From the NCBI GenBank assembly GCA_009691195.1, contig SHVA01000005.1, positions 1 to 64,000 of the forward strand: a stretch of 64,000 nt of DNA, given 5' to 3'. Shown here one piece after another: positions 16,825 through 25,437 of this stretch; the first letter of the stretch is position 1; each line of letters starts with the position of its first letter. Source of the DNA: Solirubrobacterales bacterium. GTDB lineage: Bacteria > Actinomycetota > Thermoleophilia > Solirubrobacterales > 70-9. Both the position numbers and the translations under genes were made by a program. The notes under the pieces are model-generated. The model was not told the DNA's origin and ran no database searches. It saw nothing but the letters and a program-made list of their open reading frames with translations.

Positions 16825-17531
16825 TCCGTGCCAGGGATCTCAGCTTCGCCTACCCCGAGGGGCCGGCCGTGCTCGAGGGCGTCGATCTCGACGTCCAGGC
16901 TGGCGAGTTTGTCGGCATCGCCGGCCCCAACGGCGGCGGCAAGACGACGCTGATCAGGCTGGTCGTCGGGCTCGAGCAGCCGACCGGCGGCGAGCTGGAG
17001 GTCTTCGGCGGGCCACCGCCGCAGGCGACAGGCGCCAACCGGATCGGCTACCTCCCCCAGCGCGCCGAGATCGGCCTCAGCGCGCCGATCACGGTCCGGG
17101 AGGTGGTCGAGAGCGGGCGAGTCTCGGTCGCCGGGATCTTCGGAGCCCTGTCCACCGAGGACGAGGCTGCGGTGGATGAGGCGATCGAGCGGGTGGGGCT
17201 GAGCGAGAAGGCCGGGGAGCGGCTGACCCGGCTCTCCGGCGGACAGCGCCAGCGGGCGTTCATAGCGAAGGCGCTTGCGGGCGGGCCCAAGCTGCTCGTC
17301 CTCGACGAGCCGACGACCGGCGTCGACGCGGACGCCCAGGAACGCCTCGCGGAGCTGCTGGATGAGTTGCGGGCGCAGCTCGGCGTCACGATTCTCTACG
17401 TCTCCCACGAGTTCGGCGCGATCGAGCCCTACGCGGAGCGCCTGGTGGTCGTCCGCAGCGGCATCGTCTTCGACGGCGCGCCTTCCGCCCTCCCCGATGT
17501 CTGGCACGACCCCTCCCATGTCCATCCTTGA
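16815..17531 (+). CDS. znuC: Zinc ABC transporter ATP-binding protein
   Basis: A 238-residue ABC ATPase. Walker A is GPNGGGKTT, the Q loop is in GYLPQRAE, the signature is LSGGQRQR, Walker B is LLVLDEPTTGVD, and the switch His is in YVSHEFG. It powers zinc uptake. The start overlaps the znuA stop by 10 bases and the end overlaps znuB by 14, so the three are translated as one unit. Confidence 0.92.
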   Translation: MPVVRARDLSFAYPEGPAVLEGVDLDVQAGEFVGIAGPNGGGKTTLIRLVVGLEQPTGGELEVFGGPPPQATGANRIGYLPQRAEIGLSAPITVREVVESGRVSVAGIFGALSTEDEAAVDEAIERVGLSEKAGERLTRLSGGQRQRAFIAKALAGGPKLLVLDEPTTGVDADAQERLAELLDELRAQLGVTILYVSHEFGAIEPYAERLVVVRSGIVFDGAPSALPDVWHDPSHVHP

Positions 17532-18333
17532 CTCCGACTTCATGCGGCTCGCCTTCGCCACGGGGGCGATCGTCGGCGTGCTGGCGCCGGCCGTCGGGTT
17601 CTTCCTCGTGCAGAGGCAGATGAGCCTGATCGGGGACGGCATCGGCCACCTGGCCTTCGCCGGCGTCGCGCTCGGCTACCTGCTCGGCATCTCCCCCGTG
17701 GCCACGGCCCTGGTCGCGTCCGTCGCCGGCGCGATCGGGATCGAGCAGCTGCGCTCGGTCAGGCGAGCCGCGGGGGACCAGGCTCTCGCGCTCTTCCTCT
17801 ACGTCGGCCTCGCGCTCGGCGTGGTCCTGCTGTCGGCCGCCGACTCCCTCAACGCGAGCGTCTTCGCCTTCCTCTTCGGCTCGATCCTGACGGTGACCAC
17901 GGGCGACCTGATCCTTGTGGCGACGCTCGGCATCGCCTCGGTGGCGGCAGTGCTGGCGCTCTACCGGGGCCTGGTCGCGGTGGCCATCGACGAGGAGGCC
18001 GCTCGCGTCAGCGGGGTGCCGGTGGCAACGCTCAACGTCGCCCTCGCCGCTCTCGCCGGGATCACGATCGGGGTCTCGATCCGGATCGTCGGGATCCTCC
18101 TGATCGCGGCGCTGATGGTGCTGCCGGTGATGACCGCGTCCCTGGTGGCGCGCAGCCTCCGCGCCGCCCTCGGCCTCTCGATGGCGATCGGCGCAGCCTC
18201 GGTCACGGCCGGGCTGGTGCTCGCCTATTACCTCAACCTCGCCCCCGGCGGAGCCATCGTCCTGGTTGCCGCCGCCTTCTACGTCGCCGTCAGCGTGGCC
18301 CAGGCCCTGTCGGGCCGCAGGGCACATGCCTGA
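17518..18333 (+). CDS. znuB: Zinc ABC transporter permease
   Basis: A 271-residue membrane protein with about eight to nine hydrophobic helices. LIGDGIGHLAFAGVALGYLLG is the conserved region of the ZnuB/TroC family, with FLFGSILTV and GVPVATLNVALAALAG following. ATG 17518 (MSILDSDFMRLAF) lies inside the end of znuC; the frame is open further upstream, but that part only reads znuC out of frame. It forms the zinc channel with ZnuC. Confidence 0.92.
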   Translation: MSILDSDFMRLAFATGAIVGVLAPAVGFFLVQRQMSLIGDGIGHLAFAGVALGYLLGISPVATALVASVAGAIGIEQLRSVRRAAGDQALALFLYVGLALGVVLLSAADSLNASVFAFLFGSILTVTTGDLILVATLGIASVAAVLALYRGLVAVAIDEEAARVSGVPVATLNVALAALAGITIGVSIRIVGILLIAALMVLPVMTASLVARSLRAALGLSMAIGAASVTAGLVLAYYLNLAPGGAIVLVAAAFYVAVSVAQALSGRRAHA

Positions 18334-18334
18334 G

Positions 18335-18406
18335 TAGCCCCGGCGAGAGTCGAACTCGCGCTACGAGGATGAAAACCTCGCGTGCTGACCGTTACACCAC
18401 GGGGCC
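18335..18406 (-). tRNA. tRNA-Glu (anticodon TTC)
   Basis: Minus-strand cloverleaf with acceptor GGCCCCG pairing with CGGGGCT (first pair G-U), anticodon stem CGAGG/CCTCG around TTTTCAT (anticodon TTC), and T arm CGCGAGTTCGACTCTCG. The discriminator is A and no CCA is encoded. Confidence 0.93.
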
Positions 18407-18454
18407 GAGCGTCCCCGAGTGTAGGTGGCGTGCTCAGCCAAGCAGCAGTTCGGC

Positions 18455-19336
18455 TCAGGCGACCAGCAGCTCGAGCAGGGCCTTCTGGGCGTGGAGGCGG
18501 TTCTCGGCCTGGTCCCAGACGGCGGAGCGTTCGCCGTAGAGGACGCCTTCGGTGATCTCCTCGCCGGGGTGGGCCGGGAGGCAGTGGAGCGCGATGGCGC
18601 GCTCGGAGGCGAGCGCGAGCAGCTCCTCGTTGAGCTGGAAAGGGGCGAGGTCGGCGCGCCGGCGCTCGGCGGCGTCCTCGTCGCCCATGCTGACCCAGAC
18701 ATCGGTGTAGAGGGCGTCGGCTCCCTCGGCCGCCGCGCGTGGGTCCTCGCTGAGCTCGGCCAGGCCCGGCTCCAGGCTGTAGCCCTCGGGGCTGGCGACG
18801 ACGACCTCGACGCCCGCCGTGCGCCCGAGGATCGCCAGCGAGCGCGCGACGTTGTTGCCGTCTCCGACGTAGACGACCCGCAGGCCCTCGAGCGTGCCGA
18901 AGTGCTCGCGCAGCGTCAGCAGGTCCGCCAGCGCCTGGCAGGGGTGGTGCAACGGCGTCAGGGCGTTGATCACGGGGACCTCGGCGCCGGCGGCCAGCTC
19001 GACGACCGCCTCGTGCGAGCCGGAGCGGACCGCGATCGCGTGAAGGTACCGCGAGAGGACGCGGCCGGTGTCGCCCACCGACTCCCCGCGCGAGAGCTGC
19101 AGCTCGTCGCCGCGCAGGATCAGGGGCGTGGCGCCCAGCTCGGCGACCCCGACCTCGAACGAGACCCTCGTCCGGGTCGAGGGCCGCTCGAACACGAGCG
19201 CGACCGAGCGCCCGGCGAGGGCGCCGGCCCCCTCGCGCTCGCGGCGCCCGGCCTTGAGCTCGGCGGCGCGAGCGAGCAAGGAGTCCAGCTCGCCGCGGTC
19301 CAGCTCCTCGCCTGTGATGAAGTCGCGCTTGGCCAT
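18455..19336 (-). CDS. argF: Ornithine carbamoyltransferase
   Basis: A 293-residue enzyme joining carbamoyl phosphate to ornithine to give citrulline, in arginine synthesis. The carbamoyl-phosphate motif STRTR is at 53-57, HPCQ at 131-134, and the ornithine-site HCLP at 251-254, followed by AHPGEEITEGV. These distinguish it from aspartate carbamoyltransferase. No other arg gene is adjacent. A divergent gene starts about 40 bases away. Confidence 0.93.
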   Translation of the reverse strand: MAKRDFITGEELDRGELDSLLARAAELKAGRREREGAGALAGRSVALVFERPSTRTRVSFEVGVAELGATPLILRGDELQLSRGESVGDTGRVLSRYLHAIAVRSGSHEAVVELAAGAEVPVINALTPLHHPCQALADLLTLREHFGTLEGLRVVYVGDGNNVARSLAILGRTAGVEVVVASPEGYSLEPGLAELSEDPRAAAEGADALYTDVWVSMGDEDAAERRRADLAPFQLNEELLALASERAIALHCLPAHPGEEITEGVLYGERSAVWDQAENRLHAQKALLELLVA

Positions 19337-19377
19337 CAGAGAAGGCCGCGAATGGTAGGGCCATACTTCGGCCCGTC

Positions 19378-20181
19378 TTGCAAGTCCGAGTCCTCACCTG
19401 GAACCTCTACCACGGCCGCGACGGGCCTCCCGACCCCGCGCTCTACACGCGCCGCGCCGAATGGACCCGCGAGACCCAGCGTAACGCGACCCACGTCCAG
19501 GTCAACCGCAACCTCTATCGAGAGTTCTCACGAATGCTCTGCGCGGCCGAGTGGGACGTCGCGCTGCTCCAGGAGAGCCCGCCGCGCTGGGCAAAGCCGC
19601 TGGGCGCGGACTGCGGCGCCGAGCGGCAGCGCGCGCTGACCTCGCGCAACTGGGCGCTGCCGCTGACCAGCTTCCTCGCGCGCCTCAACCCCGACCTGGT
19701 GGGCTCGGCCGAGGGCGGCTCGAACCTGATCCTCGCCCGGGGGCGTGCCGGGGGTATCGTCGAGCGGCGCAAGGCCACCATCCACCGGCTGCGCCCCGAG
19801 CGCCGCGCGATGGCGTTCGCCCGCCTCGGCTGCGGCCTCTGCGTCACCAGCCTCCACGCCAGCACCCACTCGCCCGTCGCCGAGCAGGACATCCTCACCG
19901 CTGCGAGCCGCGCCACGGAGCTCGCCGCCGGCTCGCCGCTGATTCTCGGAGGCGACTTCAACGTGCGGGCCCACAGCAGCGACGTCTACGAGAAGCTCTC
20001 CAGGCGCTTCGAGCTCGAGGGCAACACGGGCCCCGACTCGATCGACCAGCTGCTGCTTCGGGGGGCGAGCTTCGCCGAGCCACCCACCGCCTGGCCGGCG
20101 GAGCGACGCGAGCTGCGAGAGGACGGCCTCGCCCTGCGGCTCAGCGACCACGCTCCCGTGACCGCCACGATCGAGCTCTGA
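19378..20181 (+). CDS. Endonuclease/exonuclease/phosphatase (EEP) family protein
   Basis: A 267-residue EEP-fold hydrolase from TTG 19378. Motifs are TWNLYHGRDG (Asn metal site), LLQESPPRW (Glu), TSLHAS, GGDFNVR and LSDHAPVTA (catalytic His). There is no signal peptide, so it is probably cytoplasmic. The family covers DNA repair nucleases, sphingomyelinases and phosphatases; the substrate is unknown. It is intact, unlike the secreted EEP gene at 34906. Confidence 0.85.
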   Translation: MQVRVLTWNLYHGRDGPPDPALYTRRAEWTRETQRNATHVQVNRNLYREFSRMLCAAEWDVALLQESPPRWAKPLGADCGAERQRALTSRNWALPLTSFLARLNPDLVGSAEGGSNLILARGRAGGIVERRKATIHRLRPERRAMAFARLGCGLCVTSLHASTHSPVAEQDILTAASRATELAAGSPLILGGDFNVRAHSSDVYEKLSRRFELEGNTGPDSIDQLLLRGASFAEPPTAWPAERRELREDGLALRLSDHAPVTATIEL

Positions 20182-20233
20182 GCACGGCACCGGGACGACG
20201 GGCCGCGCGGCCGGGTGCGTAGGGTTCGAGCCG

Positions 20234-20767
20234 ATGGCGAAGGCAAAACCAGGCACGGAGAGCGGGAACGACGGCTCGCGCGCCGAGGCGAGCATCCAGG
20301 CCTTCAGGGACGCCCTTGAGAAGAGCGTCACCATCTCCCGGGAGCGCCTACAGGAGGTGATCGAAGACGCCGTCCGCCGCGGGCGCATGACCCGGGGAGA
20401 CGGCGAGGAGCTCGCCGGCCGCATGCTCAGCCGCGGGCGCACGCGGGTGGACGACATCCTCGGCGACCTGGAGCAGGCGCTGACGCAGCTTCGCGGCGAC
20501 GTCGGGGCGACCGCCAAGGAGACGCGCAAGCGCGCCGTCGGAGCCGTTGACCAGCCGCTTGCCCAGGCCGACCGAGTCCGCAGGAAGGCCGGCATCGGCG
20601 GCTTCCCGATCAGCGCCTACGACCAGCTCAACGCCAGGCAGATCAACTCCCGGCTCACCGAGCTCTCACCGCAGGAGCTGCGAAGGGTCCGCGACTACGA
20701 GCAGGGCAGCAGGGCGCGCAAGGGCGTCCTCTACGCCGTCGAGCGCAAGCTCGAGGCCTCAGGCTGA
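20234..20767 (+). CDS. Phasin-like helical protein
   Basis: A 177-residue, strongly charged helical protein from ATG 20234. The first 110 residues (FRDALEKSVTISRERLQEVI, DAVRRGRMTRGDGEEL, LLGDLEQAL-type heptads) match actinobacterial proteins annotated as phasin-like or polyhydroxyalkanoate-associated. The C-terminal 50 residues (FPISAYDQLNARQINSRL, QELRRVRDYEQ) form a second conserved helical block. It may bind granule surfaces or act as a scaffold; no PHA synthase is in the window. It converges on the small coiled-coil gene at 20784. Confidence 0.68.
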   Translation: MAKAKPGTESGNDGSRAEASIQAFRDALEKSVTISRERLQEVIEDAVRRGRMTRGDGEELAGRMLSRGRTRVDDILGDLEQALTQLRGDVGATAKETRKRAVGAVDQPLAQADRVRRKAGIGGFPISAYDQLNARQINSRLTELSPQELRRVRDYEQGSRARKGVLYAVERKLEASG

Positions 20768-20783
20768 GCGATCGGGGCGGCGG

Positions 20784-21122
20784 CTACTCGCCGCCCAGCG
20801 AGTCGCGCCGGGTCTTCAGCTCCTCCGCGATCTCGTCCAGGGCCTCCGCGGAGTCCTGGGCCCGGATCGCGAGCTTGCCGAGCTCCTTGCGGACGTCCTC
20901 GGTTGCACCCGCAAGGGTCTCGCGCCACTCGCTCATCTGGTCCTGGGCCCGGGAGGCCGCCGATCCGGACGCGTCGCGCAGCTGCTGGATCGCCGCATCG
21001 ATGTTCGAGCGAACGTCGCCGGTCGCCTTCTCGCCCGCCTTGCGCAGATCGTCGATCGCCTTCTGCAGGTTGTCGGTGATGCCGGGACCGGCACCTCCAC
21101 CGCTCTCACCCCTCGCTTCCAT
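20784..21122 (-). CDS. Small coiled-coil hypothetical protein
   Basis: A 112-residue protein starting at ATG 21122 with AAAGGAG upstream; a longer start adds only a basic octapeptide that includes the ribosome binding site. After a Gly-rich start, almost the whole chain is one long amphipathic helix (NLQKAIDDLRKAGEKATGD, QMSEWRETLAGATEDVRKEL). It may pair with the similar helical protein on the other strand. No enzyme motif is visible. Confidence 0.65.
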   Translation of the reverse strand: MEARGESGGGAGPGITDNLQKAIDDLRKAGEKATGDVRSNIDAAIQQLRDASGSAASRAQDQMSEWRETLAGATEDVRKELGKLAIRAQDSAEALDEIAEELKTRRDSLGGE

Positions 21123-21155
21123 CGCACGCTCCTTTCGCCGCAATTTGCGGGAAGC

Positions 21156-22640
21156 CTACATCGCGACAAGCTCCGCGGCGAGGGGACCGAAATCGAGCTG
21201 CTCGCCCAGCACCTCCTCGAGCAGCTCCTCCGCGTCGAGCCGCTGCCCCTGGGACCAGATCCCCCGCAGCCACTCGCCCGCCGCCGGCTCGTCGTGCCAG
21301 GCCTCCCCGAAGCGCTCCTGAAGCGCACGCCGCCAGTGAGTCTCCAGCGCCCATGCGCGCAGGTAACAGGCGACGTAGAAGCCGCCATCGACGTCCGAGA
21401 GCCAGTTCGCCTCGGGCCAGGCGAGCCCGATTGCGCCGCTGAGGTGGCCCGAGTACAACGCCGGCAGCCGCTCGAGTGTAACCTGCCCGCCGTGGAGCTC
21501 GACCTCGTAGGCGATCTTGGCCGCGTAGCGGCGCAGCATCACCAGCTTCGACGCGCGGGCGCGCGCAACGACGGCGTCGGCGTCGGCGATCCCGAGGGCC
21601 TCCGAGAGCCAGCCGGGGTCGGATACGCGGCTCTCGAGCAGGAAGGCGAATGACTCGGTCACCGAGTTGTCGCCGAGCTGGCGAAACTCGAATGCCAGCT
21701 CCGCGTCGGTGCAGCCGTAGTGCTCGGCGTGCCCGCCCTCGTGGAAGAGCGCCGCGTAGTCGTCGCGGCCCCCGGAGGGCGCGATCACGAGGTAGACCTC
21801 GCCGGGAACATGCGGGGTCGAGCAGAAGGCTCGCGGGCTCTTGGTCGGGCGCGGCTCCGTGTCGAGGTGGATGTTGCCCTGCGCCTTCAGATCGATCCCC
21901 AGTCCCTCCGCGGTCCGGGTGAAGCTGGAGAGCAGCTCGTCCGGGGGAAAGACCCCGTCCATGTCCGGGGAGCGGAAGAAGCGCGGCAGGTCGGATCGCC
22001 TCGCCCGCTCCAGATCGACCCCCGACGCGGCCCTCAGCTCCGGGCCGAGGGCGCCGGCGTATTCCCCATCGGTCGCCTCCAGCAGGCCCGCGAGCTGATC
22101 GCGCAGCGGCGCCATCCCGATCCCGCGCAGCTCCTCGAATGCTGCGAGGTAGGAGGACCAGCCCAGCTCGACGCAGACGGCCCGCTCGCGCTCGAGCGCG
22201 GCCAGCAGCAGGGGATTGATCCGCTCCTCCAGCAACGCGTTGCGCGCGGCCTCGATCTGCGCGCGACGGTCGCCATCGGGCTCGTTGGACTGGGCGATCG
22301 GGGCGCTCCGGTAGGAGATCGGCTCACCTTCGAGATCCAGCTCAAGGGAGACCTCGAGCTCGGCGACCTGCGCAGCCTCCTCCCGGGTCTCCAGCCCCAT
22401 GTAACCCTCGACGGTGAGCTGCAGCAGGTAGCGCAGGCGGCGGGCATCATCGCCGCTCGCATTCGAGAGCAGCTCGCGCAAGCGCTCGGCGGGCTCACGG
22501 GAAAAGAGCGCACGGTGGCGCGAGTAGATCTGCTCGATCTCCAGCTCCCGCTTCCGACCCGACAGATGCAGGTAGTACTCCCGCTCTATCTCCTCGAGAA
22601 AGCGGCCCGCGCCGTCGCGGTATGCATCCAGGTCCCACAT
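21156..22640 (-). CDS. HExxH zinc metallopeptidase (M3-like)
   Basis: A 494-residue, mostly helical protein. The zinc site is FHEGGHAEHYG, with a likely third ligand Glu in NSVTESFAFLLES about 25-30 residues later, as in gluzincins. The layout of a helical N-terminus, central HExxH and C-terminal helical half fits oligopeptidase-like proteins related to M3 peptidases; it lacks a signal peptide. ATG 22640 is chosen because upstream codons would collide with the divergent methyltransferase. TATCTT lies about 9 bases before the start and no Shine-Dalgarno is seen, so the message may be leaderless. Confidence 0.8.
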   Translation of the reverse strand: MWDLDAYRDGAGRFLEEIEREYYLHLSGRKRELEIEQIYSRHRALFSREPAERLRELLSNASGDDARRLRYLLQLTVEGYMGLETREEAAQVAELEVSLELDLEGEPISYRSAPIAQSNEPDGDRRAQIEAARNALLEERINPLLLAALERERAVCVELGWSSYLAAFEELRGIGMAPLRDQLAGLLEATDGEYAGALGPELRAASGVDLERARRSDLPRFFRSPDMDGVFPPDELLSSFTRTAEGLGIDLKAQGNIHLDTEPRPTKSPRAFCSTPHVPGEVYLVIAPSGGRDDYAALFHEGGHAEHYGCTDAELAFEFRQLGDNSVTESFAFLLESRVSDPGWLSEALGIADADAVVARARASKLVMLRRYAAKIAYEVELHGGQVTLERLPALYSGHLSGAIGLAWPEANWLSDVDGGFYVACYLRAWALETHWRRALQERFGEAWHDEPAAGEWLRGIWSQGQRLDAEELLEEVLGEQLDFGPLAAELVAM

Positions 22641-22658
22641 CTGCTGCAAGATAGGTGG

Positions 22659-24002
22659 ATGACCGAAGTCGCCGAACGCCGGCCGCGGCCCCACAGGGGC
22701 GAGGCCATGACCCTGGAGATCGAGTCACTCGCCTACGGCGGCAGGGGCGTCGCGCGCGACGAGGGCTTCGTCGTCTTCGTCGCCGGCGCCCTCCCCGGAG
22801 ACCGGGTCCGGGCGGAGGTGACCAAGTCCAAGCGCAACCACGCCGAGGCCCGGACCGTTGAGCTGATCGAGGCCGGCCCCGACCGCATTCCCGACCGCTG
22901 CGACCACGGCGGCGAGCCCTGTCCCGGCGCTCCCTGGCAGGGACTGGCCTACGAGCAGCAGCTTCACCACAAGAGCGAGCAGGTGATGGACTCGCTGAGG
23001 AGGCTCGGCGGCCTCACCGGGTTCGAGCTGGACCCGATCGAGCCCGCGGTCGAGCAATGGCGCTACCGCAACAAGCTCGAGTACTCCTTCGGCGAGCGCG
23101 ACGGCGAGATCATGCTCGGCTTTCATGCCCGGGGCCGCTGGGACGAGGTGGTCGATGCGAAGGACTGCATGCTCGCCAGCGAGGCAAACAACCACGCCCG
23201 GAACGCGGTTCGGGCCTGGGCTCACGACCAGGGCCTGCCCGCTTACGACCCGGCCGACGGCCGCGGCGTCCTCCGCAACCTCGTGGTCCGCGAGGGCGCC
23301 CGCACGGGTCAGCTCCAGACCCGGCTGGTCACCTCGGCCGCCGAGATCCCCAAGCCACCGGTTGACCTCCACACGATCATCGAGGGGCCGGGCGGGAGCA
23401 CCGACGGCCCCACCGGGGTGCTCGGCGCGGAGCTGCTGGAGGAGGAGCTCTGCGGCCTGCGGTTCGCGATCTCGCATCGCGCCTTCTTCCAGACGAACAC
23501 GGCGATGGCCGAGCGGCTCTACGCGATCGCGGCCGAGTTCGCCTCCCTCTCGGGCTCCGAGCGGGTCTTCGACCTCTTCTGCGGGATCGGGACGCTGGGG
23601 CTGTCGCTCGCCGGCGACGCTGGAGAGGTCTGGGGAGTCGAGCTCGTCGGCGAGGCCGTCGGCGACGCCGAGGAGAACGCCCGCCGCAACGAGATCGACA
23701 ACGCCCACTTCATCGCCGGCGACGCCCGCAAGGAGATCGCGCCGATGCTGGCCGAGGCGGGCCCCCCAGACGTGGTCGTCCTCGATCCGCCTCGGGCCGG
23801 GCTCTCGAAGAAGGTGGTCCGGAGGGTGATCGAATGCGACGCACCCCGGATCGTCTACGTCTCCTGCAACCCGACCACGCTGGCGCCCAACGCCGCCCAG
23901 CTCGTTGAGGCCGGCTATGGGCTGACCCGCGTGAAGCCCGTGGACATGTTTCCCCAGACGCCCCACATCGAGTGCGTGGCGCTGCTCGAGAAGGCGCCCT
24001 GA
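22659..24002 (+). CDS. RlmD/TrmA-family RNA (uracil-C5)-methyltransferase
   Basis: A 447-residue enzyme. An N-terminal TRAM domain (LEIESLAYGGRGVARDEGFV) leads to a SAM-dependent methyltransferase with FFQTN, DLFCGIGTLGLSLA (motif I), VVLDPPRAGL (motif IV) and the nucleophile Cys in YVSCNPTTL. The [4Fe-4S] site of RlmD, normally Cx5CGGC plus a distant Cys, reads C-x6-CPGA here, so one cluster Cys is Ala. It probably methylates a uridine of 23S rRNA or tRNA at C5. The frame is open for 900 bases upstream, but only antisense to the peptidase; ATG 22659 is the first sensible start. Confidence 0.88.
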   Translation: MTEVAERRPRPHRGEAMTLEIESLAYGGRGVARDEGFVVFVAGALPGDRVRAEVTKSKRNHAEARTVELIEAGPDRIPDRCDHGGEPCPGAPWQGLAYEQQLHHKSEQVMDSLRRLGGLTGFELDPIEPAVEQWRYRNKLEYSFGERDGEIMLGFHARGRWDEVVDAKDCMLASEANNHARNAVRAWAHDQGLPAYDPADGRGVLRNLVVREGARTGQLQTRLVTSAAEIPKPPVDLHTIIEGPGGSTDGPTGVLGAELLEEELCGLRFAISHRAFFQTNTAMAERLYAIAAEFASLSGSERVFDLFCGIGTLGLSLAGDAGEVWGVELVGEAVGDAEENARRNEIDNAHFIAGDARKEIAPMLAEAGPPDVVVLDPPRAGLSKKVVRRVIECDAPRIVYVSCNPTTLAPNAAQLVEAGYGLTRVKPVDMFPQTPHIECVALLEKAP

Positions 24003-24787
24003 TGGCTCGCGGATTCGGTGTGGCCGCCGGGCTCGACCCCCAGGTGGCTCGACCGCTGGCGGCGAGCTGCGAGCAGCTCGGCTACGCCTCGATCTGGTCC
24101 AACGACCACCCCGGGGCGAAGGGCCTCGAGACGCTCTCCCAGTTCGCCGTTGACACCAAGGGCATCGAGCTCGGGGTGGCGGTGATCGCCGTGGACCGCC
24201 AGTCGCCGAGCGAGATCGCCGGGGACATCGAGCGGCTCGGCCTCGACCCCGCGCGGCTCTGGCTCGGGGTCGGCGCCGGCTTCTTCAAGCGGCCCCTGAC
24301 GGTGATGAGGGAGGCGCTCCCCCAGCTTCGCGAGGCCCTCCCGGGCGTCCGCCTGGTGCTGGCGGCGATGGGCCCGAAGATGTGTGCCTTCGCCGGCTCA
24401 TCCTGGGACGGCGCCTTCTTCAATTGGATGACGCCCGAGCACGCCGCCGGCTCGCGCCACCACGTCGAGGAGGGCGCCCGCGAGGCCGGACGCGACGCCC
24501 CACCCGTGTTCGGATACGTGCGCACCGCCGTCGGCCCCGATGCCGCCGACAGGCTGGCCAAGGACGAGGGCTTCTACCGGGAGCTCCACGACGGCTACCG
24601 CAACCACTTCGCCCGCCTCGACGCGCCCGCCGGCACCGTGGGGGTCGCAGCCGCGGACGGCGCCGCAGCCCAGAGCGCCCTCGCCGGTTATACGGCGCTG
24701 GACACCGTCGTGGTCAGAGGCCTCGCCAGCGCCACGCTCGAGGGGATGGGCGAGGTCGCGACGGCCTGCGCGCCCCCGGCTCAGTAG
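24002..24787 (+). CDS. LLM-class flavin-dependent oxidoreductase
   Basis: A 261-residue TIM-barrel protein of the luciferase-like superfamily: AASCEQLGYASIWSNDHPGA, GIELGVAVIAVDRQSP, PARLWLGVGAGF. These usually use F420H2 or FMN. It is shorter than typical members (about 300-340), mainly in the C-terminal half. ATG 24002 overlaps the methyltransferase stop (TGATG), so the pair is translationally coupled. It converges on the UDG-like gene with a 7-base overlap. The substrate is unknown. Confidence 0.82.
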   Translation: MARGFGVAAGLDPQVARPLAASCEQLGYASIWSNDHPGAKGLETLSQFAVDTKGIELGVAVIAVDRQSPSEIAGDIERLGLDPARLWLGVGAGFFKRPLTVMREALPQLREALPGVRLVLAAMGPKMCAFAGSSWDGAFFNWMTPEHAAGSRHHVEEGAREAGRDAPPVFGYVRTAVGPDAADRLAKDEGFYRELHDGYRNHFARLDAPAGTVGVAAADGAAAQSALAGYTALDTVVVRGLASATLEGMGEVATACAPPAQ

Positions 24788-25437
24788 GGCGGGAGCTCGT
24801 CGTACCACTCGCCGAGCACCCGGAAGGCCGACCAGAAGCGCTGCTTTGAGCCCTCCTCGTCGAGCGAGTCGTCGATGTCGGGCACTACCAGCGCCTCGAC
24901 CGTCGGCGTAAGCCTCTGGATCTCGCCGGGGAGCATCTCGACCTCGTCGGCGAGCGGCAGCTCGAGCTCGTTGAGCACGTCGAGCGCGTCCTCTCCCATG
25001 GCCACGATCATCCGCGGCTGCACGATCGCGATCTCCTCCGCGACCCGCGCCACGCAGTCGGGCGCGGCCGCCTCCGGGTCCAGCAGCGGGCACTTGACGC
25101 AGAGCGTCCCGAAGACCACCATCGGATCGATCGCGAGCCGCTTGAAACTCTTCATCAGGGCGTTGCCGGCCCGGCCGTAGAAGGCGACGCCCTCCTCGAT
25201 CTCGGCCGGAGTCGACGAGTACTTCAGCATCATGATGTCGGCCTGAGGGTGACCCGATCCCTGGATCGGCATCAGGTTGCCGCGTGGGCAACGGTCACAG
25301 GCGCTGAGCTCATGACCGAGGTCGTTGAGCTCACGGATCGCCCGCTCCAGGTACTTCTCGCGGATCTCGTCGTCGGTTGCCGGCACAGCCGGATCTGAGT
25401 TCTTCGGGATCGCCCTCACACCCTTCGCCTGCATCAA
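24781..25437 (-). CDS. Divergent uracil-DNA-glycosylase superfamily protein
   Basis: A 218-residue protein with the Fe-S cysteines of family 4 UDGs (Cys47 and Cys50 in SACDRCPRGNLMP, then Cys113/116 and Cys128) and the FYGRAGNALMKSF motif. The catalytic GExPG segment that normally precedes it is replaced by KYSSTPAEIEEG, and the C-terminal HPS motif is not seen. The fold is likely kept while uracil excision is doubtful. Its start overlaps the end of the GT-PHP gene (stop and start share bases at 25434-25437), so the two are co-translated. Confidence 0.75.
   Translation of the reverse strand: MMQAKGVRAIPKNSDPAVPATDDEIREKYLERAIRELNDLGHELSACDRCPRGNLMPIQGSGHPQADIMMLKYSSTPAEIEEGVAFYGRAGNALMKSFKRLAIDPMVVFGTLCVKCPLLDPEAAAPDCVARVAEEIAIVQPRMIVAMGEDALDVLNELELPLADEVEMLPGEIQRLTPTVEALVVPDIDDSLDEEGSKQRFWSAFRVLGEWYDELPPY

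Noticed and set aside
21720-22658. Long open plus-strand frame in front of the RlmD/TrmA-type gene
   Set aside because: It is antisense to the HExxH peptidase and has no similarity of its own; high GC keeps antisense frames open.
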